Source of the DNA: Klebsormidium nitens
Taxonomy: Eukaryota > Streptophyta > Klebsormidiophyceae > Klebsormidiales > Klebsormidiaceae
Assembly: GCA_000708835.1 (NCBI GenBank)
Contig: DF237247.1
Coordinates: 45,021 to 109,020 of the forward strand
Reading direction: 5' to 3'
DNA length: 64,000 nucleotides
Below the pieces are notes generated by a model. That model saw nothing but the letters and a program-made list of their open reading frames with translations. It ran no database searches and had not been told where the DNA came from. Positions 35,565 through 50,500 of this stretch are shown piece after piece; within the stretch, counting starts at the first letter, position 1; the number at the start of each line of letters is the position of its first letter. A program made the position numbers and the translations under genes.

Positions 35565-38500
35565 GTGAGTGGACCAGGCTGTCTGTGTATCCTTTGCTTG
35601 TTTGTAAGCAGAGGGTCTGTTGGAGTGTGCGGTGTATTTTACGAGCCCAACAGCTGGCATTCTTGTTGAACCATTCTGAAATCTCATGATTCATCAGCAG
35701 CGTGACCAAAGTTTGTCGCTGGTGCAAACTTTGCTGCAATAGCAGTTGAGGGAGCTGCGGGGCAATCTAGTATGCGAGAATGCAACCTTGGATACCAAAG
35801 CACGGTGGCATGTGCTAGCGTGCAAACACGAGGCAAGCGAGTTATTTCATGCATTTAGTTGCCTGGTGTTTACACCATAAGACCACTTCTGAGGAGTTAG
35901 TCCGATGACAGGTGGCATGCGCAGTGCCACCTTTTCTACAATGCAGAGTAACAAGGACATGCTTTCGAGCAGGAAAATTGCTCATCACTTTTGTGCTTCG
36001 CTGGACTAACAGTTGTCGTACAAAGTCCACGTCATGCCAGACCAACTGACAAAAAAACGTCTGGATCTTTTCTAAACGTCCCTTTTTGCCCTTGAGAGAA
36101 ATGCACACGAGTCTCCAACTTTTATCGTGCAACATTGAAGCTTGTTTGCATTTACATTGATGGTCAAGTATGCCTTGCACCTTTTGTGTTCAAGGTTGCG
36201 CCTTTTGAGAATGCTTAACATACAGGAGGACAGGTGTCGTGGCTCCTTCACCTCTTTCCACCAAAGTTCCAGCCTTTCTAAAAATGTTGCACGAATGCAT
36301 TATCTAGGGGTCAGACGTTGTGGGCAGGAGTGAAGTCCGAGGAACAACTTGAAAGCGAGACTTTGATAGCGTGATTCATATGTTGGTGGTGCAACTCCTG
36401 GAGATTGACTTAAAGCCATCAGCCAAATCCTGCAAAATCAGGAATCCTGCATGAGGTGGCCAGGCAATCGTGGCAAAGAACCCTTCAGTCAATCTCGTTT
36501 GGTTACACCTGTGGGGGGCACCCAAGGTGAAGGCTTTGATTTCTGGCTTTTCAGTACAAATGTCAAAGCCTGGGGCAACCTAATGGAGGACCAATACTGT
36601 CTGCACCAGTCCACTCAGGCTTGCGTGACTGCATTGTGCCTTTCTCCACGTTGACTTGTGCACGAGCTGTGATGCTGGCATCTGGAAATAGCACAGAGCC
36701 TTGAAGTCTGACCTTTTCCCCGGAGTTGACTCGTGCACGAGCTTTGACAGCTGGCATTGGAAGTAGCACAGAGCTTTAAAGTCTGACCTTTTCACCGGAG
36801 CACGGAAGGCTCCGTGCCTGACAAAACTCCATACCACAGAGTGTGTCCAGCCAATCATCTCTGGAGAGTTCCGTTTCTCTCGCAACGGTGGAGCTGCCTC
36901 GCATGCGTTGTCCTTCCCCCATTCTCCCCTAGTCCGCCACCAATGGCTGCACACTTAGGTTCATCTCTTGCGTACAGCAGTACCCGCGTAATCACAGGCT
37001 TTCCTTCACAAGGCAGTGCAAGTCTTGGGGCAAAACTTATGTCAATGCACCCGTGATTGTGCGCACTGCATTCGTGACTGCCTGAGCCTGTGGGCCCATC
37101 CAGAAAAGAGTGGCAGACAGTACCAATTCGCCAATCGTAATCCAACGTCCTCACAGGTGTCGCACACCCAGTTGTGTCTCCCGCGCAGCTTGGACTGCAT
37201 TACACTGATTGGCGGATAGAAGTCAGACCAGATTATTCCGTTACAGTCCTTTGCCTCCACATTCACCACGACAGTTCAGATGTATTGAGCCACTCAGCAC
37301 GCTGTTTTTGCAGAAGCTGGACCTCAAGGGGAAGAGGATCCGGAAGCTTAGCTCGTCAGCACTCAGCCCAAAGCTTGAGGTAAGGTCACCCAAATATGAA
37401 GTGGTTGTGTGAAGTGTTTGGTTCTCACTGATGTGCAATCTGCCCCAGGGTAAGGAGACTCTGCCATGCAAGCTTCTCTAGGAGTACTCCTTTCACTCAA
37501 CAGTGGCATGTGCCCAGGCGAACGCACTTCCCCTGAGGATTGCTTCGGTGTACTTTGTGTGGGGGGCATATCGCTGAAACACTTCTGTGGCTAGATTGTG
37601 CAGAGCTTCTCATTGTGAGCCGGTCTCATGCATTCTCCACAAAAAGTGCCGCCTTTCTTCTGGTTGCAGTGGGTGAACCTCCGTGAGAACAAGTTGCAGT
37701 CTTTGGAGGGGATTGACATCTTGAAGAGGCTTAAGGTATGTGCGCTTTGCAACGCAGTTTGAACCACCAACTTGACTTAATGGTTTACTGTGCAATGAGG
37801 TTGAGGTGCGGTTGCTGGGATCTGTTGTTGGCAGTCACCAACTTACAAGGAATGCACACAACTTGGGGGATATCATTCAAGTGATGCGCAGGCAATGAGC
37901 CTTACCAGCATTTTGATACAACACATACGGCGGCAATACCTATTGGACACGACGGTGCTGCATATGTTTTCTGGAGTTTACTTTGAGAGTCTACTTTCCA
38001 GACTTCAAAACAAAACATCGAAGGCTGATTGTGTGGGCCATCTTGGCTGCCTGTTAAACTTTGCCGAATTGATTGCTTTGGAGGCCAACTCAAGGTCATC
38101 TTAGTATGCTTCGCCCCTTCAGGTCGGTAATTGTAATACTATGCACACCAAATGTGTGGGAGCCCCGCCCCAGAGAACTTGGTTTGGGTCAGTCTTGAAG
38201 TCCCCTTCCTTTCCTTCTGGTCAAGTTGAAGTCCCTTCCTGTCTCTCAGGTACTGCACCTCTCTACGAACGAGCTCAAGAGCAAGGCCCTGGCGGCCCTG
38301 GCGCCCCTCCAAAGTCTGCAGCAGTTGTTCCTGTCTAGCAACCGCCTCACGACTCTGGCCCCCCTGCCCAAACTCCAAGCGCTGACGGTGAGGCGTCAGA
38401 CGCTGACGTCATCACTGGCCCCCGCTGACAGCATTAGCGACCTCAGTGACTTCTCAATCTCAATGAAGCTAGTTACAAGATGCTTGTGCGCTGAACGAAA

Positions 38501-41500
38501 GCTTCCGATAGCAGGGCCCCCTGACTGGGAGTCACTTAGTCATTAGAGTGTCTTTGCCTTCAGAAAATACTATTGTATTGTAAGATCCCTCTCGCTAAGA
38601 CAGGAAAACAAAAGCCGCTTCTTTCCTACCCTGCAACGCACCTGCACCAAGGTCAACTTCACGCTGCGAGTCTGAACATTGGAATCTCATCCCTCTTCTC
38701 CTTTATGCAGTTCCTGTCCGTCACGCAAAACGAGATTACGACCCTCGAAATGGCGTCCTTCCCGCGCCTTCACACCCTCATCGCCAGCAAGAACTACATC
38801 ACCTCGCTCGCTGACCTGCCCCACCTGCCGGCACTCACAGTAAGTAGTGTACTCTTCTTTTCTCTCTCTTGATTCGTGACTCATTTGTCGAAGAGTGGTG
38901 ACCTTGGCCTCTCTCTTGATTCGTTGATTCGATTGTGAAGAGTCGTGACCTTGGTTAAAGCTGCTTAAACCTAGTTATGTGGCTTAGCCTCGCACCCTGC
39001 AGGCCTTCTGAAAATCGTATGAGTCGTTCTTCAGAGAGGCGGTAGAGCATGCTTTGAGTAAAAAACTTGCAAGAGCGCAGCAGTGTGCGTATTCACCTCC
39101 TGGGGTCTTTTGTTCATCACATCAGAACGCAGGCAACTTCAGCAAGCTGCTCCCGTCTTTCACATGCTCATCATCTTCCAATGGGCTCCAGGACGGGCTC
39201 CAGAATCCTGGACTCCCCCAATGCGGGCTGGTTTCAAAGCTAGGCAACGAAATGGCCCGTGATGATTTTACATTTGTAATCAAGGGCCGCAAATGAAACC
39301 CCCAATATCGCTCTTTCCCCCAGATTCTAAAGGTAGACGACAACCCAGTTTCAGAAGACCCCCTAGCCCGTACGGTGGCGATGCTGCTGGTGGGGAAAAC
39401 GCTGAAGCGGTTCAACGAGCAGGAAGTGGAGCCGGCGGACCACTTCGAGGCGCTTTCTTACCCCCCCCACATGGCGGCGTGCATTCGGAGCGGGTTCGCA
39501 CTAACCCCTGAGAACAACACTCCAGGTAGGGCTTCATGGTCAGGGTTTTTGGGTTTTTCGGGTTAAGGGTTTGTGGTTATCCCTGCTCTACCCCCCCAAA
39601 ACTTGGCCACGGGCATCTGAAGTGGCTTTGTGCTGACCCCTGAGAACCTCACTCCAGGTAGGGCTTTGTGGTCAGGGTTTCGCGCTTTTTGGGTTAAGGG
39701 TTTGTCCCTACCCCTGCTTTACCCGGCAGCGTACATTTGGAGCAACTTTGTGCTGACCCCTGAGAATAACCCTCCAGGTAGAGCTCAATGGTCAGGGGTT
39801 TCGGGGGGGTTTGGGTGAAGGCAGCTCTTATCTTTTGTACAAACAAGACCCGACAGCTGGTGGCTAGGTGAAGCGTGGGATGCATGTAACTTTGCATTTG
39901 CAGTGTTTGCTTGACCTTCACTGACAAAATCTGATGAGTTCCCGCCTCTTCCTGCTCAGAGCACCTGGGCCGTGCCCTTCTGACCGTCCAAAGCCGCGCC
40001 GGGCTTCCCCCTGGGTACGCCCTATCAGCCGCCTCCATCGAGCCGCCCTGCGAGGGATCCCCCTGCACGGCCACGTTCGATTTCCAGTACACCGGGAGTG
40101 AGGCGAAGCGGGCGCCGCTTCAGAAGCGGTACCGCTGGCTGCGAGGCTCCCGGCATGACGTCACGTATGACGTCATCGAGGGGGCGACGTCAGCGGTTTA
40201 CGCGCCGGACCCCGAGGACGTGGGGCAGTGCCTGAGGGTGGAGTGCACGCCCACGCTGGGGGGGATTGCGTTTCCGGCCGTCTATGCGGTGTCGAGCGAG
40301 GTGGAGGAAGGTGGGTTAAGTTTTTGTTTAAGTGGATGAAGACGTGAGTTCCAACGGTTGATTATAATTGCAGGTGTTGTGAGATCAAGAGAGTTTTGCA
40401 GGAGTTTAGAAATCAGTGCCGAGTGGGGCAAGCGAGCTGGAAAGAGCAAAGGGGAGAAAAGGTTTGTAAGAGGATGTCGAAGGTTGACTTTGGAGTGTCC
40501 TTTAAGCTCTATTTTGTTAAATCGGGGGCATAGGGACGCCTTCAACAGTAAATTCGACCGTTTTCCTCCCACCATAAAGAGCAGATGACCTACAAAACAC
40601 ACGATTGCAGGAGTCAACTGGGTCTGACCTTCAGTTGCAAGGAGGGTGACTCATGGAAACCTTCTCCTAGAAACCATAGTGCGATCTTTTAACCAAAACA
40701 GCATCCGTTTCTTACAGGCAGCGGCATTCCTGCCATCTCAGACATCCGGGTGGAAGGCGAGGCAATCGAGGGACGGACTCTGCAGGGCAGCGTCCAGGTG
40801 TCGTGGAACGGAGCGCAGCCCGGGAGGGTGGTCATCAGGTGCGCTTTGCCTTCAGCCAGTACGCATGCAAACAAAGGTGTTGTCTTCTCGTTTTTCGTGT
40901 CCTGATTTGCATTCAACTGCTGTTGTCTTCGTGCCTTCGAGGACACGGTGAGCGTACAACCTCTGTTCCTTACTTTGAAAGTATCCCTTGAGAACAGTTT
41001 TCTGGTCATTGCGCATGGTAGCGACCAAGACTGAGTCGAAGGGTCCGGTTCTCGTATGTTTAAAGGAGTGTGCCCAGTTTCTTCTTATGTAACAAGCAGT
41101 GTATCACTGATACAGACCATGACATGAGACTCTGATGTGCCCAAAATCAAGCCCTGCTGAACTGACTGTCAACCGATTGGCACTTACCAGCCACATTACA
41201 AAGCTCTTGACAGGAAAGCCTTTTCCTACTTGACGCCGCCCCAATAGACGCTCTCTCTTCGTATTTGTCCAGTTGGTGGCGGTGTCAAGACAGTGCGCAC
41301 CCGTTCACCATCCCGGACGCAACGGGTGCAGAGTATACCCTCTCTGCAAAGGACATTGGCCATAGCGTATGGTTCATGTGCCTGCCAATCGCAGCGGACG
41401 GGACGAAAGGGGAGGCGCAGTTTGCCCAGACGACAACTGTCCAACAAGGTGAGCACTGATTAAGTTTGAAGTCTTCTCGAGGTGTTGTGATTCGACTCAA

Positions 41501-44500
41501 GCCGAGATCAGCAACGAATGACTTCCACGTGATGTAGAAGCCGTGTCTACTGACCTGCAAACGTCCTTTTGATGCAGCCTATGTGACCCTCTGTCAAACC
41601 TTCTTTTTGGCTTGATCCGCCCACTCTGCCTGCTTTTCCCCGTGCGAAACCGACTCTTCCATCCGTTCCGCGCGCCTGCACTCACCCAAATCCGCCCATT
41701 CCGTCCATTCCGCTCTGTTCCCTTGTCCACTTGGTCGTTCCGTTTGTTGCAGACGTTCCGAGGGTCACTGGAGTGCAGCTTCTTGGCGAGGCTCTGACGG
41801 GGAAGAAGCTGACGGTCCAGGCTACCTATCATGGCGGAGAGGAGGGGGGCAGTGTTCTAGAATGGTTCTCGCAAGACCCAGCCACTGGGTGAGTCTTTCA
41901 AAGTTCCGCTCTAGATTTTGGAAGTCGTGGGAAATACACACGATAGTTGTGTTTTCTGACAGCGCTTCCAGGCGATCTGCGTTTGGTTCAAGGCCTACCG
42001 GTTTGTGCTTGTGCAGGCCTTGTACTTGTTTGATTTCAAACCCGATTCTTAGAGAGATCCGTGTTACAGATGCAACAGGACTGCTTTTAAGTGCTTCAAG
42101 CTGCAGTATCTTAATCTGCAAAGCCTGCGTTACCAGCATTTTCGGCTGCCCTAATCTTCACTCATGGCACCGCGCAATTCAGTGCAACCGCCAACAACAA
42201 GGTCTCCGGCAGGGTCTGTATGCAATCCATAGATTTCACAAAGCGTGCTGGATCAGAAAGGTCCGTCTCTAATTTCGAGACCTTCAAATTTGCGCGGCGC
42301 CACAAAAAGCTGACGCTTGTCCTGTCCGTCTCCTCAGCGCGCTCACCGACCTGAAAGTCCCCAACAACTCCCGCGAGTACTCCCCCTCTGATTCCGACGT
42401 CGGCCGCAAGATCGTTTTCCGTTACACCCCGGTCAACTCCGAAGGCCTTCCAGGCGAATTCGTCTCCGTAACCACCCCTAACCCCGTCGAGCTAGCGCCC
42501 CCGGAGCTTGCTGACGTGGCAATAACCGGCAGCTTGATGGAGGGGGGCAAAGTTGCGATTGCGTCACGCTACACCGGGGGGGGCACCGAGGGGGAAACGC
42601 GGATCCAGTGGCTGAAAAGCAAGTACCCGAAACTTTACGGGAGTCTGGGGGACAGTGCGGTGATCGAACTGGGGGAGGTGACGACGGAGAAGGAGTTACC
42701 GATCCCCGTGGATGCGATCGGGTGGTTTTTGGGCGCGAAAGTGACGCCGGTTCGGGCTGACGGGGTGCAAGGCGCGCCGGTGTACGTGGCAGCGGCAGAG
42801 CCTGTTGTTTGTAAGTTCTTCAGACACTGACCTCTTGGAATTTTGTTGTTTGCTGGCGTCATTAAACATCTGCAGATCTTATGATGCTGCTGCTGAATTT
42901 GAGGAAGGACCACATCAGGGCTTTTTATCGAGATATCAAAGGTCTGCTTGTTTTCACGGCCGAAGGAGACTTGAATATTTTTGACGTTGGGAGTCGCTCC
43001 TGTTGGGTCCCTCACAGCGTAGCGAGCTACTAGTCACTTGTCGACAGTTGGTGATAGTCTAGGAAGTGACTCGTGCATTTTCAGCTTTGATGAGCAAGAG
43101 CAATCACTCGCGACTCCCACGCTGCTGGTGCAAACAATTGCTGGTCGTTGTTCGAATAGAACACTACGACTCGTGGTATAACGTTTGATGGTGGGATGGA
43201 GGGAGTTGAGACAGAGCTTCTAGTATTTCCCCTCCAGCTGAAACGCTGCCGCCTTTGCTACTAGCTGAAAGTAGGTGCCCCCAAGAGCCAGCTTTCGAAG
43301 CAACAAAGACAAAGCAAACACGTTTTGAAAGATCGTTTCTAATCTCTGATTGCTTGTGTCGGCTCCCGCAGTGCGCCCCCCCAGCGTGATGAGCATCAGC
43401 ATCGACGGGACGCTGGTCTGTGGCGAGACGGTCGTGGGTTCCTACGAATACGCCGGCGGGAAGGAAGGCTACAGCCAAATTGCTTGGTACCTGCATCAGG
43501 TATGGGACTCGTGCCCTTTGTCAAGTACTGCCCAGAACCTTTTCTGTAGTCTCCGGTGGAGCGCATACTGGACGTTGCAAATGCAACGGTTTTCCATCCA
43601 CGCAGCGTCAGCTTTTCCCAGTTCTTACACTTGCGGTGGATTGATTGATTGGCCGTTTGTTCGTTTAAAAAATCTACTCATGGTCTCGGAGTTTCACCCG
43701 GAAGCTTTTGTGACGGCGACAAAGTGAGGCCATTGGTGCAGAAAGGAGGTTGATGCGCACTGCTTATGTTCCCGCGTCCAAAGATGGATGTCGCCTTCCC
43801 CTTTCGCCCGCGCCTCTAAAAACGAAATGATGGGGGTTTCATTGGTTGGTACTGATTGATTGACTGACTGTTAACAATAAGCTTCGGTTCATACGAGAAA
43901 GTCTGTAGTTGGGCGCTCCAGCACCGGTTCAACTCGTTACACGATTGGGACTGCTCATTCAGGAAGATTACCTGACTCACAAAGCACGAGAGTCATCGCA
44001 GGATTGACTAGAAAGTTGGCCACTGTCTTTCTCCCGAGAAAAATCGCACCCTTTAGACTCGTTGTAGGGGTTGTGCACAAGGCTATTGCTCAGCGTCTCA
44101 ATTTTAATAGCCTGTTTGCTCGATAAATCACTCATTCTAACAAGACCCTGGTCTTTTACAGGACGAGGTAGACCCCGGGACTCTGATCCAAGGTTCCGTC
44201 GGCCAGAAAAGCCGCCTGCTGACACGCAAGGAAGTGGGCAAGTTTATTTCGTTCCGGTGCGCACCTCGGCGAGCGGATGGGGCGGAGGGCCAAATCCAGA
44301 GCGCCATGAGCCAGGAGCGGGTCAAGCCACGTAAGCTTCTCCTTTTTCCGTTGAAGTCCCGTGCTTAACCCGGATCGGTTTCTGGTACAGTTTGTTCTGA
44401 ACCTGTTGGTCAGCTGAGTTCCTGTGTTTTCGGATTGGCTGCGCACTCCGCCGTGAAGATGGGGCGGAGCACCAGAACCAGAGCGCCATCAGCCAGGAGC

Positions 44501-47500
44501 GGGTCAAGCCACTTAAGTTCAGCTCCTTATCTGGCCAGCCCCTTGGTTGTTGGATTGCATTCCTCAGATTTTTAAGTTAAGTCTTCTGGTCAGCTGAAGT
44601 TTTGTCATTCCCGGTGCCTGCCTCGGCGCGCGGCTGGGGCAGAGGGCCAAATCAAGAGCGCCATGCGTCAGGAGCGGATCAGGGCATCTAAGTGTTTCTT
44701 CGTTTCTGTCTAGTCCGTTGCTTATTGCTCTGGCTTATCGGATTGGTCTTACTGGGTTTATCAATTTGCGGGAGGTCCGTTGGTCGGCTGAGAAACGGGT
44801 TCTATAGTCGGTGTAGACTAGGAGTTGCAAATCGTGAGAATAGTACCTCGCTCAAGATCATACGAATCTTTTAATCGTGGGGTGACCGTTGCTGAAATGG
44901 CAGGGACAGAGGCAAAGAGCAACGAGCAGTGTCATTCGCAACAAATCTCTGCAGAGCTCGTTGTGATTCCTGAGTCTTGCGCCATTTATATCAGGGCTCT
45001 ATTTACCCCGACACCACTTCTTGAGCTCACGTCACCTCTTCTCGCTCCCGTTCACTACCTGCTTGTACGACATCGCGCTTGAGCAGTGACCCAGCTCAGG
45101 GCTGACGTTATCCCCGTTGCTGATGTCATCTTCTGTCTCCGCAGTCCCGTTGAAGCTGGCGAAGCTGAGCGTGGGCGGCGTGCACATGGAGGGCGAGGCG
45201 CTCGTCGTGCAGCACCACGCGCCGAGCGAGCCGGAGCACCGGGACGACTGGGGCAACTACTTGCAAGAAATGACATATCAATGGTGAGGGTTTGCAGTGT
45301 TTGAGTCTTCGCTTTTCAGTCTGAAACGTTGTTGACGCTATTGAAGCATCCCGGGCGTCCGGATCAAAGGCGGAGTTGGTGTCAGAGCGTTTGACCTTTG
45401 GTTATCGATAATATCGCGCTAAAGGAGCTACACCGCCAGGACGACTGGGCCAACTATTTGCAGGAGATGACGTACCAATGGTGAGCAGTTGCAATCTTCA
45501 AAGTTTCTGGGCTGTGTGCGAAACGTTCAAACCCTATATCGGGTGTGAGCTTTTTCCATGTAAACGTCTGGAGTGGTGTCAGACCGTTTGTTCTTTGGAT
45601 AGCGGCTTTGATGCCGGAAGCAAATTGTCGTCTGTAAGCTCAAGTGCCGAGTCGCACAATGGACTACTTGACGCACGAAACGAGCTAGGAATCAAAGCCC
45701 AAAGGTCAGGCGTGGTATATTTGGTTGTCGTTTTCAAATGTTCACCTGCTATCCTGCGCTTCGTTCTCCCGATTATGCACCTATGTTGTTGTAGTCTTGA
45801 TGAATGCAGAGTTCCAACAAAAAGTCTACTTCAGAAAGAATCTAGATTGGACGAGCTCCGGAAGGATTTCACGAAACACGTGGCAAATGTTACGAAGTTC
45901 TGCCGCATTTGTGTCTTAGCTTTCTTGCCCCTTCCGCCAGGTTCCGTTCCGAGCCCGGCAGCCGCTCCACCTTCGCCCCCCTCCCTGCCGCCACGTCAGC
46001 AGAGTACCGCGCGACCATCGACGACGTAGGGCGCGTCTTGCGCTGCGAGGGGCGCGCCAAGGACGCGTTCGGGCGGTTTTCTGAGCCAGTCCACGTGTTT
46101 TCGGGGCTGATCGAACCCGCGCCCCCCTCGGTGACGAACGTGAGGTTGGAGGGGGACGCGGAGAGCGGAGCGCTACTGCGGGGGCTGGGAGACTTCAGTG
46201 GGGGGGTCGAGGGCGCGAGCCGGTTTGAGTGGTTCAGGCAGGACTACAAGGACGGGTAAGATCTGAGGGCCGCAAACCCTTGTGAAACTTGGAGTAACCG
46301 ATTCAAGTGCTTGACATTGATCCGCTCCGGTTTCGTGTCAAAACCTCGACCGTACCCCATCTTACCTCTTCTTTTTGCTCTGTCCCGCCATTTAGCCCAT
46401 GCTTCCGTCCTATCCTGGATCGCAAACCACAACCCCTCGCCGGCCCTGCTTGTCGCTCAATGTGCGGCATCTGCTACACACCCACCAGCTTCCTTATGGT
46501 TAAGTCGCCTTTCACGTCAATGATCGCAGTGTCTGATGCAAATATTCTCGACCCCCAGCCCTACTCGTGCGGTGCCTTCAGGCCTTTTTTGTTCGGTGCA
46601 CTGCCCTTGCATGAGGCCTCCTTTTTCGCCAGTCCTGCAACACGCTCTGATCCGTACTTCCGTGCAATTATTCGGCATCTCTTAACCCGCCTCGGTTAAT
46701 CCTGGATTTCTGCACCTTTTGCAGCGCGCTCTACCCCCTCAACGTGCCAACAACACCTCCTTGACCGTTTTGCTAAACTCCGGGTTTTGGCTTCCTTTGC
46801 AGCGTGCTTTACCCCCTCCACGTGCCCAACAACACCTCCTTGACCCGTTTTGCTAAACCCTGGGTTTCCGCTCCTTTCGCAGTGCGCTCTACCCCCTCAA
46901 CGTCCCCAACAACTCCCCCGAGTACATCATCCCGGAGTCCGAGGCCGGTCGCCGCATCGTCTTCAAGTACACGCCAATCTCAACCGGGGGTAAAGTTGGA
47001 GAGCCCGGTTTCGCGACGAGTCCGATCATCGAACTCGCGGCGCCGAAGGTCGCGGGGCTCGCGATCGTTGGCTCGCTTCTGGAGGGGAGTCGGGTGGCGG
47101 TGATTGGAAAGTATTCGGGCGGGGGCAAGGAGGGGCAGAGCGAGGTGCAGTGGTTCAAGTCGGAGGAGGGGACGGTTGGATCGGGCATGGAGGCGATGCC
47201 GCAGTTTGACAATCGAACGGTGAGGGATTGTTGACTCTTCCGCAGCTTGATAGTCGGACGGTGAGGGTTTGTTGACTTCGCTCGTCAGGGTCGCAAGGAC
47301 TACTTTGGAAATGGAAACAAGGATTTCTGAGCCGCTAAGTCGAACCGTGTTGGCGGAGGCGCTGCGTGGTTTGACAACTGGTTGGTGTGACCAGCTCGGA
47401 GAGCTTCTACACTCAAAAATGAGATAAAGATTCAGGCTTCTTTCGGTCGGGCGCTTTTTGCAGTTGAACTGAGCTCGTAGCTCGTGTTTCGTTTTGGGCT

Positions 47501-50500
47501 GAGCTGTCTCGTTCTGCCGGAGACGAAAATTTGTGTTTGGCTTGAGCACTATGGCTCCGCCTCCTCTTGGGTTTGGGTGCGAGCAATGGGCGGGCTTTGG
47601 CAATGACATTTGAGAAGGCAACTTACTGCAGGCTCGAGAACAAATCTGCGCTTGGCTCGATCAGAGTCGGGTCGGGCGGCCAGGTAACCCAGTGTGCATT
47701 TATCCGGGGCACATGGACTAATAGAATCGAAGCCTCGAAGCTTCGCACCTGCCTAAGGCTCTTCTTCTAATATCTGGCGCTTCGACGTGGTAACCCTGCT
47801 TAGAACAACTTACCATCGCAGGATAGCAGTGCCCGAAGAAACGACTGCCCGTATATTAGCAGGAATGAAGCCGAGTACTTGTGCTTGCATCCCTAAGACC
47901 ATTTGACGCAAGATGCATGTCTTCTGCCTTGCAGGAGTTTATCATTCCCGCAGAGGTCGTCGACTTGTATCTGATTGCCAAGTACACGCCCATCCGCATC
48001 GATGGGGAGAGGGGGGAGCCGTCGTTCGTGGCGTCTAAAAGCACCGTACAAAGTAAGTTTTCCTTTAGCCCCTGCTCTTTGGGATACAATCCGCTTCTCG
48101 GTTCCAAAAGCTCAATAGCACGGTTCTCAAATCTTAGCAGTCAACCGCTGAAAAGTACTGCTTTGCCCGCATGCTTTCCATTCAAAACGCTGACCGTCGA
48201 CACAAACGCTGCTCCCTTTGTACTGCTCAGGCCTGCCCCCGAGCGTTGTGTCAATCCACCTGGCTGGAGAGATGCAAGCCGGGGCTACCATCACGGCAGA
48301 GTACAAGTACGTTGGGGGGCTAGAAGGAGTCAGCCATTATGGCTGGTACTTACACGAGGTAAGGTAGCTCCAAATCGATCCCGGACGAGTCCGTAGTACT
48401 TTCCTGGTCATAAGGTTCTGATTAGTGTCTGCTGTCTCTTCGTTGCTAATCCCGATCGGATCTTTATTTTATTATGGTCATGATCTTGGCTGTCTCTTCG
48501 TGGCTAATCCTGGTCAGATCTTTGTTTTTGTTATGGTCACGAGCTACACCCCTCTTGATACAAATCTGATTTTATCAATTCTCGTCGCTGTTCCGCGACC
48601 TGTAGGCGCTTTCGATCATTTTCTGACACTCTTTCCATCATTCTACCCCGACCTGCTTCTTGCTCCTCCTTGACTGTCACGTCCGTAGACTCTGCTTTGC
48701 TCCCACATTCTGCTAAGAATTCATATGGTTTCCGTTTGCGCAGAGTCCCAGTGCGCCCGGTAACCTCATTCCTGGGTCCATCGGCCTAAAGGAACGCTTG
48801 CTCACAACGAAAGAAGTTGGCAAGTATCTGTCCTTTTCGGTGACGCCCCGGCGGAAGGACGGAGTGGAAGGGGAGACAAAGGCTTTTGTCAGTGGAGAGC
48901 GGATCATGCCAGGTGAGAAAAGCTCGCATCTCTGACAGCCCTTATACAGGATTGAAGGATCTTAGGGCTTTAGCTTTGCAGGGTTTTACGGCTTTGATCT
49001 TTAATCAGCAAAGCCTGAAGTCCTGGGGTGATCATGAAGCGTTTGTAGCTCAGGTGCATAAGCAGGCGGTGATTAATGAACGATAGTCGCTTCCGGGCCC
49101 AGATCTCGCTGGACATGCTCGTGAGCTCTCGTACAAAAGGTGGTGGTCGCTGTTCTGGTTTTGGCTTCAGATCTGCTCTAGCTGTACCAACGGCTTATGA
49201 GCGTGTATATTTTACTTAGCTGCGGTCACTGATAAGCTGTTGTCTCTCTTGACTATAGAGCCTCTTCAGCTATGGGGACCGCTTATAAGCTCACATACTC
49301 TATTGAGCTGCGGTCGCTTATGAGCTATCTACTCTCCAGACTTTAGAGCCCCTTCAACTGCGGGGACCGTTTATATGCTCGTTTCTTCGCACATGCCTCC
49401 GGCCGCTGATAAGCTATCGTCTTTTTCGACTCTCAGAGCCGCTTCAGCTGCGGGAGTTGACCATAAGCGGAGAGCCAGTGGAAGGAGAGAAGCTGACGGC
49501 AGTCCCGGTGCTGCCAACCGAGCGGGAAGAGTGGGACAAGTTCAAAAAGGATGTCGTCTTCCAATGGTAAGAACAGGTGTCAATTGTTGCGATCTGACAC
49601 CCTGGAGGACTCTCATATTGCTCGCTTTTGAAGCACGCAAAACACTATTGGATTTCATTGGTGTGTTTGATGTTTTAATCTGATCGATTCAATACATCAG
49701 CGAACTGATGGACTGCATTGATTTGGGTGACGTACAGCTGTGAGAAAAGTACAGCTGTGAGAGAAGTGCAGCTGTGCTCCAGACGGGTTTCAGAGGACTG
49801 CTCAAGTTCCGTTGTTTCTCAAAGTTCCACTTTTGTCGGTTTTAAGGAGTTCCGATCGATACTGGATTTCAGCTCTGTCCCTGCAAACTAGAAATGGAAA
49901 CGTAGAGGAACGAAAATGGCGCCCAGCAATCATGGGCCAAACCGAAGGAACGTCTGCTAGAGAAGCAAGACAAATGAAGGAACGTCATCTCACAGAAGTA
50001 AGACAACCGAAGCAAAAGCACCTCTCGGTCTTGTCAATAAGCTGACGTCACCTCCGCCCTTCAGGTATCGCTCCGCTGCGATCGGGAGCGGCAACTTCGA
50101 TTCTCTGGCCGGCGAGACGTCTAGTTCTTACTCCCCGACCTTCGACGATATTGGACGACGAATCAAGTGCGAGTGCTGTGTGGTCGACAAACTGGACCGG
50201 ACGTCGGGCGCGGTGGCTGCCATTACTGAGCCCGTCGAAGCAGGTTGGTCTTTCTAAGATTCCGCGTGCATGCCTCTTCTCCTCGTTTCCTCCCGCACCG
50301 AAAGCAGGGTCTCTTCCATGCGGCCAGAAATGCTTTTGTTCCCTTCCCTTTTTTCTCGGAGTGTCTACAAATGCCTGCCCTCTTCTCCGTTTTTTTAGGG
50401 AGTAGGATAATAAGATATGTCGTTTCTCCCGTTTCCTTGTCCTCCTTTTCCGTCCTTGCGTCCTTCTCTAAGCAGAGGAACGACGAGTCACAGAGCTGCC

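Larger units (their letters stand above)
41753..46119 (+). other. AIR9: AIR9 four-repeat module A (A9 repeats 3-6)
   Basis: Exons 41753-41888 (136 nt), 42338-42810 (473), 43372-43499 (128), 44162-44330 (169), 45145-45283 (139) and the first 179 nt of exon 15 (45941-46255). Landmark peptides: YHGGEEGGSVLEWF, LKVPNNSREYSP, SYEYAGGKEGYSQIAWY, SRLLTRKEVGKFISF and GNYLQEMTYQW. Matches modules B and C in order. Confidence 0.85.
46120..50243 (+). other. AIR9: AIR9 four-repeat module B (A9 repeats 7-10)
   Basis: The last 136 nt of exon 15, then exons 46883-47219 (337 nt), 47935-48052 (118), 48231-48358 (128), 48744-48912 (169), 49437-49566 (130) and 50065-50243 (179). Landmarks: GGVEGASRFEWF, LNVPNNSPEY, YKYVGGLEGVSHYGWY, ERLLTTKEVGKYLSF, FKKDVVFQW and CVVDKLDRTSG. 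Confidence 0.85.
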
